DNA from: Scleromatobacter sp038243995
Lineage (GTDB): Bacteria; Pseudomonadota; Gammaproteobacteria; Burkholderiales; Burkholderiaceae_C
Length of the DNA: 64,000 nt
Reading direction: 5' to 3'
Assembly: GCA_038243995.1 (NCBI GenBank)
Contig: JBBRTV010000026.1
Coordinates: 1-64,000, forward strand
How positions within the stretch are numbered: the stretch's first letter is position 1; the number at the start of each line of letters is the position of its first letter. The notes beneath the pieces are model-generated. The model saw nothing but the letters and a program-made list of their open reading frames with translations, ran no database searches and was not told the DNA's origin. The position numbers and the translations under genes are program-made. Shown piece after piece: positions 54,703 through 63,095 of this stretch.

Positions 54703-55632
54703 TCAGGCGCTGTACAGGCGGGCGCCGTCGAGGCCCATGCGCCGGCAGGCCTGCACCGCGGGGTGCGTGTCGAGCGGGAAGCGGTCGGCGGCACGGCAGA
54801 GGGCCCGCAGCAGCGCCGCCTGCCAGCTCGCCAGTTGCCAGTGCCTGCCGTCCAGTCCCAGCTGCGTGCGCGTGCGGGCCGGCAGGCTCTGCACGGCGGC
54901 CTTGATCAACAGCCCCTGCAGCGGGCGCGCGATCCGGGGCAGGGCCGGCATGTCCTGCACGATGCGCAGGAATTCGAAGATGATGTCCGACGGCTCCAGC
55001 AGCGCCTGCATTTTCTGCAGCACCGCCGCCACCTCCGATGCGCAGCCGGGAGGATGCGCGACGCCGTACAGGCGTGCGGCCGCCTGGCCTTCGGCGTAGA
55101 ACCGGTCGACGTCGGCGGCCGCCAGCGGGCGCACCCAGGTACGGTACGCCTCGAGGAAACCGTAGTTGGCGGTCACCTGCACCCATTCCAGCAGCGGCTC
55201 GTCGTCCGCGCGATACGCCAGGCCGCCGGGCGTCGTTCCGGCGATGGCCCGGTGGCGGCCGTTTATCGCGGCTATCATGCGCTCCGTCCGGCTCCGCGGG
55301 CCGTAGATCGTCATCATCGTCGCGTAGCCCGTGCGCTGTATGCGCGCGAGTGGCGCGGCGCGAAACGTCGTGTGGTCCCAGACCCCGCTGCGCACGCGCG
55401 GCTCGGCGAGTTCCAGCACCACGGCGGCGACGCCGCCGATGAATACGGACAAGGGGTTCTTGACCACCTGCCAGGAGACGGAGTCGGCCGCGGTCAGCGC
55501 GGGCTCGCCGGCGGGCAGCAGGAAATCGTCGGCCTGCGTGCCGGCGGGGAAGAGCCTTTCGGCCAGCCAGGCTTCGAGCCATCTCCTGGGCATGCGCTTC
55601 CTGCGCGGCGGGGGCGGGGGGGCGATCTTCAT
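54703..55632 (-). CDS. MpaB-type oxygenase (DUF2236 family)
   Basis: A 309-residue protein of the DUF2236 / latex-clearing-protein-like family, now often called oxygenase MpaB. Marks are an early VVKNPLSVFIGGVAAVVLELAEP, then TIYGPRSRTERMIAAIN and the central AYRADDEPLLEWVQVTANYGF. Relatives are b-type haem oxygenases, but a haem ligand cannot be assigned with certainty here. There is no export signal: the N-terminus is Pro/Arg-rich. It is divergent from the Wzi-PAP2 gene across a 145-bp gap. ATG 55632 was chosen; ATG 55593 is an alternative. Confidence 0.83.
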   Translation of the reverse strand: MKIAPPPPPRRKRMPRRWLEAWLAERLFPAGTQADDFLLPAGEPALTAADSVSWQVVKNPLSVFIGGVAAVVLELAEPRVRSGVWDHTTFRAAPLARIQRTGYATMMTIYGPRSRTERMIAAINGRHRAIAGTTPGGLAYRADDEPLLEWVQVTANYGFLEAYRTWVRPLAAADVDRFYAEGQAAARLYGVAHPPGCASEVAAVLQKMQALLEPSDIIFEFLRIVQDMPALPRIARPLQGLLIKAAVQSLPARTRTQLGLDGRHWQLASWQAALLRALCRAADRFPLDTHPAVQACRRMGLDGARLYSA

Positions 55633-55777
55633 CCCGCGATCATCGGTCAAGCCGCGTTCAGGTGCGACATGCAAAATGCGCTTTCCGACATGGTGCGCCG
55701 TCCGCGCCCGTCGTGGCCCGCGCCAAAGAGCACGGCCGCCGGACATGTGACCAAGAGAACAAAGACCAGGGGAATGG

Positions 55778-57946
55778 ATGATTCGCTTCAACGACGCGCT
55801 GGCGCGGCGACGATCTGCCGCTGCGCGCACTGCCGCCGTGCTGGCCGCAGTGGCCCTGTCCGCGTGGACCCCCTTCGCCAGCGCCGACCCCTCGGTGCCC
55901 TGGACGCCCAGCACGACCGGGCGCCACGCCATCGAGCTGCTGGTCGACGAAGCCGGCCTCGACCTGACCATGACCCACTGGCCCCTGCCGGGAGCCGCCG
56001 TGGCGAAGGCGCTCGACGCGCTGCCCGCCGAACTTGCGCCGCCCCTGGTCGCCGCGCGCGACCGGGTACGCGACGAGTTGCGGCGGCAACAGTCGACGCT
56101 GCTGACCGCTACCTTGCGCGGTCGCGCCGATGCGTTGACCGCATTCGGAGACGACGCGACGCCGGGCAGCAGCGTCGAGCTGCGCAGCGCCCAGATGCAA
56201 TCGCCCCACCTCGCGATGCAGATCGGCGCGCGCGTCGATCCCGCGGCCGTTCCGGCTGGCTCGGCCAATCGCCTGCGCCTGGACGACAGCGCGGTCGCGC
56301 TGGAGGCCCTCGGCGTGCAGGCCCAGCTCTGGACGCATCGCAGCTGGTGGGGGCCCGGGTGGCAGAACGCGCTCGCGCTCGGCAACAATGCGCCTGCCCT
56401 CGGCGGCGTGGGCTTGCAGCGCGCATCGGCTTCGACGTCCGAGTCGCCCTGGCTCTCCTGGATGGGACCCTGGAACGCCGAAATGTTCATGGGCCGCTCG
56501 GAAGGGCGGACAGATCCGGCCTACCCGTTCCTCATCGGGACGCGCCTGACCCTGCGACCGTTCTCGCATCTCGAGATCGGCCTGCAGCGCATGGCGCAAT
56601 GGGGCGGCGCGGGGCGCAATGAATCCGTGCGCAGCTTCGTCGACATGTACTTCGGGTTGAACACCAACCCCGACACCGCGAGCGGCTTGCTGCTCGATCC
56701 GGCCAACGAACTGGCGGGCTACGATTTGCGCTTGAGGTGCCCCGACGGCTGGCGCTGCGCTGCCTATGGCCAGGGCATCGGCGAAGACGAGGCGGGCCAC
56801 CTGCCGACGAAGTACCTCGAGATGCTGGGCTTCGAATGGTGGACGGCCGAGGGCTCGGACCGCTTCTTCATCGAAGGCGCGCGCACCGGCTGCCACGATG
56901 GCTGGTTCGGCCGCATCATCAAGAATTGCGCCTACCGCAACCATGCTTATCCGGACGGCTACACGAGCGGGGGACGGTGGTTGGGCGACAGCGCCGGCCC
57001 CGATTCGCGCCTGCTGACGTTCGGCTGGCTCAGCGCCGATCTCGACAGTTCGGTTCGGCTGGCCGTCGGCCGCATCGGCTCGCGCATGGGCGCCTACAGC
57101 CCGACGACCGACGATCCCGACCACTCGGGACGCCTGCTGGGCATCTCCGCGCGCCGCTCGTTCCCCTGGGGTCCGACGCGCTGGACGCCTGAATTCGACT
57201 GGAACCGCGTGAGCGCCGTCAACGGCACGCGCTACGACTCGCGCGTCGGACTCGAGATGAGTGTCGACCTCGACGCCATGACGCGCGGCGTCCCGTCCCG
57301 CCTGGGCGAGGCGCTTTCAACGTCGCGCAGCAGCCTGTCGACCCAGGCGCTGGTCGGCGCCGCGCTGATCGGCGGCGCGGCGCTGCTGGATCATGCCGGC
57401 GACCAATACGCGACGGCGCACGCACACGACACGACGTCCATCGCCATCCGGCATGTCGGCGATGCCCTCCCGTTCGTCGAGTTCGGCGTCGCCGGCCTGG
57501 CCTGGCTGGTCGAGCGCGGCGAACCCGCCGGCGATGTCGCGTTCGCCAGCCTCGAGGCGGGCGTCACCGCGGTGGCGGCGGCCGAGGCGATCAAGCAGGC
57601 GGTCGATCGTTCGCGTCCGCGCGACGGTCACGGCCAGGGCGATTTCGGGCGCGGCAAGCGCTCCGACAGCTCGTTCCCGTCCATCCATTCGGTGCTGGCG
57701 TGGAGCGTCCTGACGCCGGTCGCCCAGCGCTACGACGCGCCGTGGTTGTACGGCGTGGCGGCGCTCACCAACGCGGGGCGCGTGATGGGGCGCGCGCACT
57801 GGGTGTCCGACACGGTCGCCGGCGCCGTGCTCGGCTACACCATCGGCGATTTTTTCGCCAACCGTGGCGCGACGACCGGCGCGCTGTCGCAGGCGCGCGT
57901 GCTGATCGCGCCGCATGCTCTCGTCGTCTCCCTGCCCTTGCCCTGA
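55778..57946 (+). CDS. Fusion of a Wzi-type outer-membrane capsule protein and a PAP2 phosphatase
   Basis: A 722-residue exported protein. A signal peptide ends after PFASA near residue 36. Residues ~45-490 are a Wzi-like domain, with WWGPGWQNALALGNNAPAL as the best mark; in other bacteria Wzi is an outer-membrane beta-barrel that anchors surface polysaccharide. Residues ~525-705 are a PAP2/type 2 phosphatidic acid phosphatase with all three motifs: KQAVDRSRP (Lys606), FPSIHS (His637) and GRVMGRAHWVSD (His about 674). The two are in one frame with no stop between. Inference: a surface protein that removes a (poly)phosphate group near the site of glycan attachment. Topology is puzzling, as PAP2 is usually inner-membrane. 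Confidence 0.83.
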   Translation: MIRFNDALARRRSAAARTAAVLAAVALSAWTPFASADPSVPWTPSTTGRHAIELLVDEAGLDLTMTHWPLPGAAVAKALDALPAELAPPLVAARDRVRDELRRQQSTLLTATLRGRADALTAFGDDATPGSSVELRSAQMQSPHLAMQIGARVDPAAVPAGSANRLRLDDSAVALEALGVQAQLWTHRSWWGPGWQNALALGNNAPALGGVGLQRASASTSESPWLSWMGPWNAEMFMGRSEGRTDPAYPFLIGTRLTLRPFSHLEIGLQRMAQWGGAGRNESVRSFVDMYFGLNTNPDTASGLLLDPANELAGYDLRLRCPDGWRCAAYGQGIGEDEAGHLPTKYLEMLGFEWWTAEGSDRFFIEGARTGCHDGWFGRIIKNCAYRNHAYPDGYTSGGRWLGDSAGPDSRLLTFGWLSADLDSSVRLAVGRIGSRMGAYSPTTDDPDHSGRLLGISARRSFPWGPTRWTPEFDWNRVSAVNGTRYDSRVGLEMSVDLDAMTRGVPSRLGEALSTSRSSLSTQALVGAALIGGAALLDHAGDQYATAHAHDTTSIAIRHVGDALPFVEFGVAGLAWLVERGEPAGDVAFASLEAGVTAVAAAEAIKQAVDRSRPRDGHGQGDFGRGKRSDSSFPSIHSVLAWSVLTPVAQRYDAPWLYGVAALTNAGRVMGRAHWVSDTVAGAVLGYTIGDFFANRGATTGALSQARVLIAPHALVVSLPLP

Positions 57947-57967
57947 AGCGCACCGACGCGCGCCGGT

Positions 57968-58375
57968 TCATTGCTTCGGCGCACCGCAGCCGATCCCGTC
58001 GAACGACCACGACAGCACGCGCTCTTCTCTCAGCACGAAGCGGGTGGTGCAGGTCACGGGCGCTGCGCCAGCCAGCATCGGCGTGCGCGCCACGACGACC
58101 GGAGCGGAATTCGGGCCCGCGGAGACGACGGTGTACCCGGGCGGGCTGTACTGGTTGTCGAAGTCGTGGTGCACCCTGTAGACCAGGACGACCCCGCCGG
58201 CCGTTGCCTGCTCGAGGACCGGCTTGCCCCACTCGGCGACCAGTGCGGCGCGCGTCGCGCCATTCCAGCGGGCCAGCGACTGCTCGTAGGCCGCGTCCAT
58301 CGAACCGCCCGACGCGCACGCCGAAACAAGAGCGGCCGCGAGGGCGCAGGGGATGGCGTGGTGGACTCTGGGCAT
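57968..58375 (-). CDS. Small lipoprotein of unknown function
   Basis: A 135-residue protein with a lipoprotein signal peptide ending LVSAC, so Cys20 should be lipidated. The mature domain includes WNGATRAALVAEWGKP, then a YRVHHDFDN segment and a Cys pair near the end (CTTRF, GIGC). Its WGKP-type segment recalls small periplasmic or SmpA/BamE-like lipoproteins, but I cannot assign a family. It is convergent with the Wzi-PAP2 gene, 21 bp away. It lies 50 bp after the GlxA-type regulator on the same strand and may be co-transcribed. Confidence 0.8.
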   Translation of the reverse strand: MPRVHHAIPCALAAALVSACASGGSMDAAYEQSLARWNGATRAALVAEWGKPVLEQATAGGVVLVYRVHHDFDNQYSPPGYTVVSAGPNSAPVVVARTPMLAGAAPVTCTTRFVLREERVLSWSFDGIGCGAPKQ

Positions 58376-58425
58376 GGAAGTCTCCTCGGCCGCCCGCCGG
58401 ATGCGGGCGCGGCGCGCTCGCGTGA

Positions 58426-59454
58426 TCATGCGCTCCCCGTGCTGCGAAAGCGATCGCGGAACTCCTGCGGCGCCACGTTCAGCTGGCGCTGGAACGCCAC
58501 CCGCATCGCTTCCGGCGACGCGAAGCCGCAGCGCCCGGCTATCCGCGCGATTGCCACGTTGCCATCGGTCAGCAGGCGCCGCGCCGCGTCGATGCGCAAC
58601 GCCTGCACGTATCTTGCCGGCGGCAGCCGCATCGCCTCGGCGAAGCGGCGCGCGAAGTTGCGCGGACTCATGGCGAGCCGCTCCGCCAGCGCCTCGACCG
58701 ACAGGTCGCGCTCGAGATGGGCCGCCATCCAGCGGGTGAGCGTCGCGAAGCGATCGGGGTCGTCCGCGGCCGCCTCGGCTGCGAGTTCGGCGCCGAACTG
58801 CGACTGTCCGCCCGGACGCTTCAGGAAGACGACCAGTGCGCGCGCGACCTGTAGCGCGACGCCGCGGCCGAGGTCGGACTCGACCATCGCCAGCGCCGAG
58901 TCGATGCCGGCCGAGATGCCTGCCGACGTGTGGAACTTGCCGTCGGCGACGAAGAGCGCGTCGCGGTCGATCGCCACGCGCGGGAACTGGGTGGCGAACT
59001 CGTCGAAATGGGCCCAATGGGTCGTCGCGCGGCGTCCGTCGAGCAGCCCGGTGGCCGCCAGCGCGTAGGCGCCGGTGCAGATCGAGCCGACGCGCGACGC
59101 GCGACGGCACAACGCCGCGAGACGCCGCACCAGTGCCGGGTTCGCGGCGAGGGCGCGGGCGCCCGGCCCACCGGACAACAGGAGGGTGCCGGGCGCGGGG
59201 CGGCGCTCGTCCAGTCCCACGGAGGCGACGAGGGGGACGCCGCTGGTCGTCGCGACGAGGCCGGCCGCCGGCGCCGCCAATTCGATCGCGTAGGGCGGTG
59301 GCCGCCCTGTGCGCTCGGCGAGCGCATTGGCGCCGGCGAACACTTCCAGCGGCCCGCTGACGTCGAGCAACTGGGCCGGCGCGAACGCGACGATCATGAC
59401 GCGGTGCGGCGCTGGCCGGCGCGGGTCGCGTGCGAGGGGCGTGGGTGGGGTCAT
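58426..59454 (-). CDS. GlxA-type regulator: DJ-1/PfpI domain with AraC helix-turn-helix
   Basis: A 342-residue regulator. The N-terminal DJ-1/PfpI domain (about 15-195) keeps the nucleophile-elbow cysteine in GSICTGAYALAATGLLDG; the C-terminal AraC domain (about 225-335) has two helix-turn-helix units (VEALAERLAMSPRNFARRF, IARIAGRCGFASPEAMRVAFQR). It is divergent from the exported DJ-1/PfpI gene at 59557 with a 102-bp gap, so it probably controls that gene. Start 59454 fits the family N-terminus. Confidence 0.9.
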   Translation of the reverse strand: MTPPTPLARDPRRPAPHRVMIVAFAPAQLLDVSGPLEVFAGANALAERTGRPPPYAIELAAPAAGLVATTSGVPLVASVGLDERRPAPGTLLLSGGPGARALAANPALVRRLAALCRRASRVGSICTGAYALAATGLLDGRRATTHWAHFDEFATQFPRVAIDRDALFVADGKFHTSAGISAGIDSALAMVESDLGRGVALQVARALVVFLKRPGGQSQFGAELAAEAAADDPDRFATLTRWMAAHLERDLSVEALAERLAMSPRNFARRFAEAMRLPPARYVQALRIDAARRLLTDGNVAIARIAGRCGFASPEAMRVAFQRQLNVAPQEFRDRFRSTGSA

Positions 59455-59556
59455 TTGGCAGGAAAGCAGGCAAGACTGTCTTTTGCGCATTGTCGCCCCG
59501 GCGAACACTGGGTTGCTCGACGCCTCTTCGCGTCCATCCACTTACCCGGGAATCCC

Positions 59557-60762
59557 ATGCGCCACTCGCTTCGACAATTTCTTCCGTCCGCTGCCGCCCT
59601 GGCCGCCGCACTGTGCGCGTCGGCTATCGCGGCGCAGGCGCCAGCCGCGCCAGGCGCGTCGACCCCCGGGGCTGACGCCGCCCCTGCGCGTGTCCAGGCG
59701 CCGGCGCCGCAGGACGCCGCCGGCGCCAGTGGCCGCATCGAACCCTGGCACCCGCGCTTCGATCGCTCGCGCCCGGTCGTCGCCGTCGTCGGCCAGAACG
59801 CTGGCACCGAGTTGATCGACTACGTCGTGCCCTACGGCGTCCTGGCCGAATCGGGTGCGGCCGAGGTCTTCGCGCTGGCCACGGAGCCCGGTGCGCTGCG
59901 CCTGCGCCCCGCGCTGCGGATCCTGCCGGCGGCGACGGTCGCGGGATTCGACGAGCGTTTTCCGCAGGGCGCCGACTACGTCATCGTGCCCGCGGTGAAC
60001 GAAGACCGCGTTGCGGATCCCGTGTTGCTCGATTGGCTGCGCGCGCAGGCGGCCAAGGGCGCGACGCTCGTCAGCATCTGCGACGGCGCGCTGGTCGTGG
60101 CCAACGCCGGACTGCTGCGCGGCCATCGTGCGACCGGGCACTGGGCCACCCAGGCGTTGCGCGAGCGGGAGCATCCCGACACCCGATGGATCCGCAACGT
60201 GCGCTACGTTGCCGACGGCAACGTCGTCTCGAGCGCCGGCGTGACGGCGGCGATCCCGACGGCGCTCGCGCTCGTCGAGGCGATCGCCGGCACCGAGGTC
60301 GCGGCAGGGACGGCCGCGCGCCTGGGGGTCGCCGATTGGGGCGCCGCGCACGACAGCGAACAGTTCCACATCGGTGCCGGCACAGTGCTCACCTACGCCG
60401 GCAACCGCTGGTTCTCGAGCGACGACCGCGTCGCGGTGCAACTTGTCGACGGCATCGACGACATCGCGCTCGCGTTCGCCGTGGACACCTATGCGCGGAC
60501 GCTGCGCAGCCCGGTCGTGGTCGAGGCGGCGTCGCCGGAGCCGGTGCGCACGCGTCATGCGCTGGTGCTGTTGCCGCCCGACGTCGTGCAAGGCGAGCCC
60601 GCATCGGCGCGGCCGGCCCGCCGCATCGCGCTCACGGGCGAAGCGCCGGCGATGCGGGCACTGGATCTCGCGCTCGCCGATATCGGGCGGGCTTACGGCG
60701 CCGCCACGGAAAGCTTCGTCGCGCTGCAGATCGAATACCCGCCGGCGTATGTCGGCCGATGA
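59557..60762 (+). CDS. Exported DJ-1/PfpI-domain protein
   Basis: A 401-residue protein with an N-terminal signal peptide (cleavage near AIAAQA, about residue 26) followed by an Ala/Pro-rich linker and a DJ-1/PfpI-like domain (about 70-270). The cysteine elbow is VSICDGALVVANAGLLRG, closely matching the SICTGA of the divergent GlxA regulator, and ATGHWATQ and SSAGVTAAIPTALALVE are shared too. The C-terminal ~130 residues are extra and unassigned. It may act as an amidase, hydrolase or binding protein in the periplasm. It is convergent with the MATE gene, 32 bp apart, with a GGACCG/CGGTCC stem-loop between them. Confidence 0.87.
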   Translation: MRHSLRQFLPSAAALAAALCASAIAAQAPAAPGASTPGADAAPARVQAPAPQDAAGASGRIEPWHPRFDRSRPVVAVVGQNAGTELIDYVVPYGVLAESGAAEVFALATEPGALRLRPALRILPAATVAGFDERFPQGADYVIVPAVNEDRVADPVLLDWLRAQAAKGATLVSICDGALVVANAGLLRGHRATGHWATQALREREHPDTRWIRNVRYVADGNVVSSAGVTAAIPTALALVEAIAGTEVAAGTAARLGVADWGAAHDSEQFHIGAGTVLTYAGNRWFSSDDRVAVQLVDGIDDIALAFAVDTYARTLRSPVVVEAASPEPVRTRHALVLLPPDVVQGEPASARPARRIALTGEAPAMRALDLALADIGRAYGAATESFVALQIEYPPAYVGR

Positions 60763-60794
60763 CCGGACCGCATCGGCCCGGTCCGCCCCGGAAT

Positions 60795-62165
60795 TCAGGC
60801 GATGGCGGGGCTGGCCAGCGCCGTCGGCGGCGCAACGAGCCGGCGATTCATCTGCCAGCGAACCAAGGCGATGCTCACGACGGCCTGGAAGATGGTCGTG
60901 GCCACGGACAGGTGCCATACGGCGGTCAATGAGAAGCCGTCGCGGTGCGACAGGAGCAGTGCCGGCAGCACGAAGGTGACGAGCCGCGTCGCCGAGCTGG
61001 CCAACGCCGGCCAGGTGTTGCCGAGCGCCTGGAAGATTCCCGAGCAGCCGAAGATGATGCCTGCCGCGATGAAGTTCCACGAGACGATGCGCAGGTAGTC
61101 GGTCGCCACGAGTGCGGCCTGCGGGTCGGTCGTGAACCATCCCACCGGGATGGCGGCCCAGGCCTGGCAGACGACGACCATCGTCGCCATCACGACGGTC
61201 TCGAGCAGCAAGGCCTGCTTCAGCGTCTCGCGCACGCGCTCGCCGCGCCCGGCGCCGAAATTCTGCCCCGCCACGGCGGGCACCGCGAAGGCGATCGCCA
61301 TCGCCGGCATGATGATCGCCTGCAGGATGCGCGAGCCGACGCCGAAGCCCGCCTGGGCGGCATCGCCGAAGCCGCGGATGATCGTGAAGATCGCGGCGGT
61401 CAGCACGAACATCAGGAAGTATTCGCCGCCGGCCGGCAAGCCGATCCGCAGCACTTGTCCGACGATGGACCAGTCGGGCCGCAATGCGCGCGCGTCGATG
61501 GCCATGTAGTGTTCGAGCCGGACGAAGTACACGCCCAGCACGAGGGCGCCGATCGCCACGGCGATCGTGCTCGCCAGCCCGGCACCGGCGGCGCCGAGCG
61601 GATGGTGCGTGCCCCAGCCGGCGATCAGCACCGGCGCGAGCACGATGTTGACGAGCACCGTCAGCATCTGCATCACCATGGCCGGCTTGACGATGCCGGT
61701 GGCGCGCATCGCAGCGACCAGGGCCGACATCGTGAACTGCAGCGCGAGCCCGGGCAGGTACCAATGAAGGTACTCCGTCCCGGCACGGGCGATCGCCTCG
61801 GTGGCGGAGACGCTGCGCATGTAGGCCGCCGCCCCGAGCGTGCCGCCGACCAGCGCCAGCGCCGTGCAGGCCAGGGCCACCAGCAGCGACTGGTTGAAGA
61901 CCCGGCCCGCCGCCGCCCTGTCTTGTGCGCCGACCGCGCGCGCCATCAGCGACACGGTGCCGACGCTGAGCATCTGTGTCAGCGCGAGGACGATCATCAC
62001 CGAGTTGCCGGCCGCGCTGACGCCGGCCAGCGCGTCGTTCCCGAGCTTGGACACGAAGTACATGTCGACCATGAAGTAGAGGGTCTGCACCAGCATGCCG
62101 ATCGTCACGGGAACGGCCATCGCGACGATGTGGCGGCGTATGGAGCCTTGGGTGAGGTCTTTCAT
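60795..62165 (-). CDS. MATE-family multidrug exporter
   Basis: A 456-residue inner-membrane exporter with 12 predicted helices in two six-helix halves. The N-terminal half is marked by MLVQTLYFMVDMYFVSKLGNDALAGV and the second half by VGSRILQAIIMPAMAIAFAVPAVAGQNFGAG. MATE exporters expel drugs in exchange for Na+ or H+. A good promoter overlaps an inverted repeat at 62225-62261, which suggests control by a local repressor-type regulator not encoded nearby. Its 5' end is at 62165; the start fits the family N-terminus. Confidence 0.92.
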   Translation of the reverse strand: MKDLTQGSIRRHIVAMAVPVTIGMLVQTLYFMVDMYFVSKLGNDALAGVSAAGNSVMIVLALTQMLSVGTVSLMARAVGAQDRAAAGRVFNQSLLVALACTALALVGGTLGAAAYMRSVSATEAIARAGTEYLHWYLPGLALQFTMSALVAAMRATGIVKPAMVMQMLTVLVNIVLAPVLIAGWGTHHPLGAAGAGLASTIAVAIGALVLGVYFVRLEHYMAIDARALRPDWSIVGQVLRIGLPAGGEYFLMFVLTAAIFTIIRGFGDAAQAGFGVGSRILQAIIMPAMAIAFAVPAVAGQNFGAGRGERVRETLKQALLLETVVMATMVVVCQAWAAIPVGWFTTDPQAALVATDYLRIVSWNFIAAGIIFGCSGIFQALGNTWPALASSATRLVTFVLPALLLSHRDGFSLTAVWHLSVATTIFQAVVSIALVRWQMNRRLVAPPTALASPAIA

Positions 62166-62486
62166 GGGACGAATCCGGCAGTGGCGCGAACGAGCGGAGG
62201 AGGCCGTGCGGCCCCGGGGATCGCGATGATAAAGGAAAGTTGACTTTGAGCAAACAACTTTATCAACGGGCGCAGCTGGAATCGGCCCGCCGGGGGCGCG
62301 AGGTCATTTGTCACGTGCAGGAGTTACCGATCATGGACGGGATGTCGGCTCCGGCGCACGGCGGTCACATTCGCTTAACCCTTTTCGGGGAGGTAAAGAG
62401 ACGCGATCCGTGACGGCCAGGGTCAACTGGCGCCCACAGGGCGGCGTTGTGCACCCATCTCCACCCAAGCCCGAAAGGCTGACATC
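62166..62486. other. Divergent intergenic region, MATE gene and small exported protein
   Basis: This 321-bp gap holds the MATE promoter with an operator-like repeat (62225-62261) near its left end. Toward the right it contains the 5'-UTR of the small exported protein. I saw no RNA gene. Confidence 0.4.
62225..62261 (-). promoter_or_regulatory. MATE promoter with overlapping inverted-repeat operator
   Basis: On the minus strand TTGCTC (62248-62253) and TATCAT (62225-62230) are separated by 17 bp, a good sigma-70 match. An inverted repeat AAAGTTG-(12)-CAACTTT spans 62236-62261, with a nested TTTG/CAAA almost on the same centre. The repeat covers the -35 and the spacer, the usual place of a MarR- or TetR-type operator. 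The regulator is not in the window. Confidence 0.7.
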
Positions 62487-62834
62487 ATGAAAAAGACCCT
62501 GATTGCCGCTCTGCTGATTTCCGTCGCCGGCTTCGCTTCGGCCCAGGTCAACCCCGCCGCCAGCGGCGTCGCACCGAAGGTCGCTGCCGACAAGGCCGTG
62601 GCCGCGGGGGATCGCGCCGAAGTGCGCACTGACCGCGCCAACCGCCAGGCGGAACGCACCCAGCTGAAGGCCGATCGTGCGGCGGGCAACACTGCCGCCG
62701 TCAAGACCGACATGGCCGCCAAGAAGGCCGACACGGCCGAAATGAAGTCTGACCGCGCCGACGTCGCCGCCGACCAGAAGACCACGCGCAAGCAGCGCCT
62801 GGCCAACAAGCGTCGCCAGGCCGCCAAGCAGTAA
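62487..62834 (+). CDS. Small exported charged protein
   Basis: A 115-residue protein with a signal peptide (MKKTLIAALLISVAGFASAQ, cleavage after SA near residue 19). The mature chain is highly charged and helical, dominated by Lys, Arg, Asp and Ala, with short repeats of the form D-R-A / K-A-D-R-A (DRAEVRTDRANRQ, LKADRA, MKSDRAD). It lacks cysteines and aromatic residues. No family is recognised; such proteins are probably periplasmic and intrinsically helical. A strong terminator follows at 62896. AAAGG just before the start is a modest Shine-Dalgarno. Confidence 0.78.
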   Translation: MKKTLIAALLISVAGFASAQVNPAASGVAPKVAADKAVAAGDRAEVRTDRANRQAERTQLKADRAAGNTAAVKTDMAAKKADTAEMKSDRADVAADQKTTRKQRLANKRRQAAKQ

Positions 62835-62895
62835 GGCCTCCTCGCTGCGTCAGCCCGCTGCCTGAGCGGGCCCGGCGCAACAGCCTGAGCCAATG

Positions 62896-62934
62896 AAAAC
62901 GGCGAGCAGACCCCGGTCCGCTCGCCGTTTTTTT
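62896..62934 (+). terminator. Strong intrinsic terminator after the small exported protein
   Basis: AAAACGGCGAGC and GCTCGCCGTTTT form a 12-bp stem, followed by a run of T residues. It lies 61 bp after the stop codon. The A-rich 5' arm would let it act on the minus strand also, but no gene ends there. Confidence 0.9.
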
Positions 62935-63033
62935 GCATTTCCAGGCCCGCCGCCCCCCGCCCGAGCACCTTCAGCCGGCTCCAGGCCCATCCGGGAAGAG
63001 GGAAGCTAGGGTCACACCCGAGTCGAACCGGAG

Positions 63034-63058
63034 CCCCGCGGGGGCAGCGACCGCGGGG
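63034..63058 (-). repeat. Stem-loop downstream of the DUF1501 gene
   Basis: CCCCGCGG and CCGCGGGG form a perfect 8-bp stem around a 9-nt loop, 38-62 bp after the DUF1501 stop. There is no T run on either side, so it may be a Rho-assisted terminator or RNA stabiliser. Next to it GGAGCGTGGGG occurs twice, at 63057 and 63079. Confidence 0.4.
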
Positions 63059-63095
63059 AGCGTGGGGCCGTCATCCACGGAGCGTGGGGGCCTCT

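Noticed and set aside
60764..60787. GGACCG/CGGTCC stem-loop between convergent DJ-1 and MATE genes as a terminator
   Set aside because: A six-pair stem without a T run; kept only as a remark.
59542..62253. 903-codon minus-strand frame over the DJ-1 and MATE genes
   Set aside because: It is out of frame with the MATE gene and antisense to the DJ-1 gene; no family features.
63057..63089. Two copies of GGAGCGTGGGG as a repeat array
   Set aside because: Only two copies, different spacing context and GC-rich background; too weak to call an array or CRISPR.
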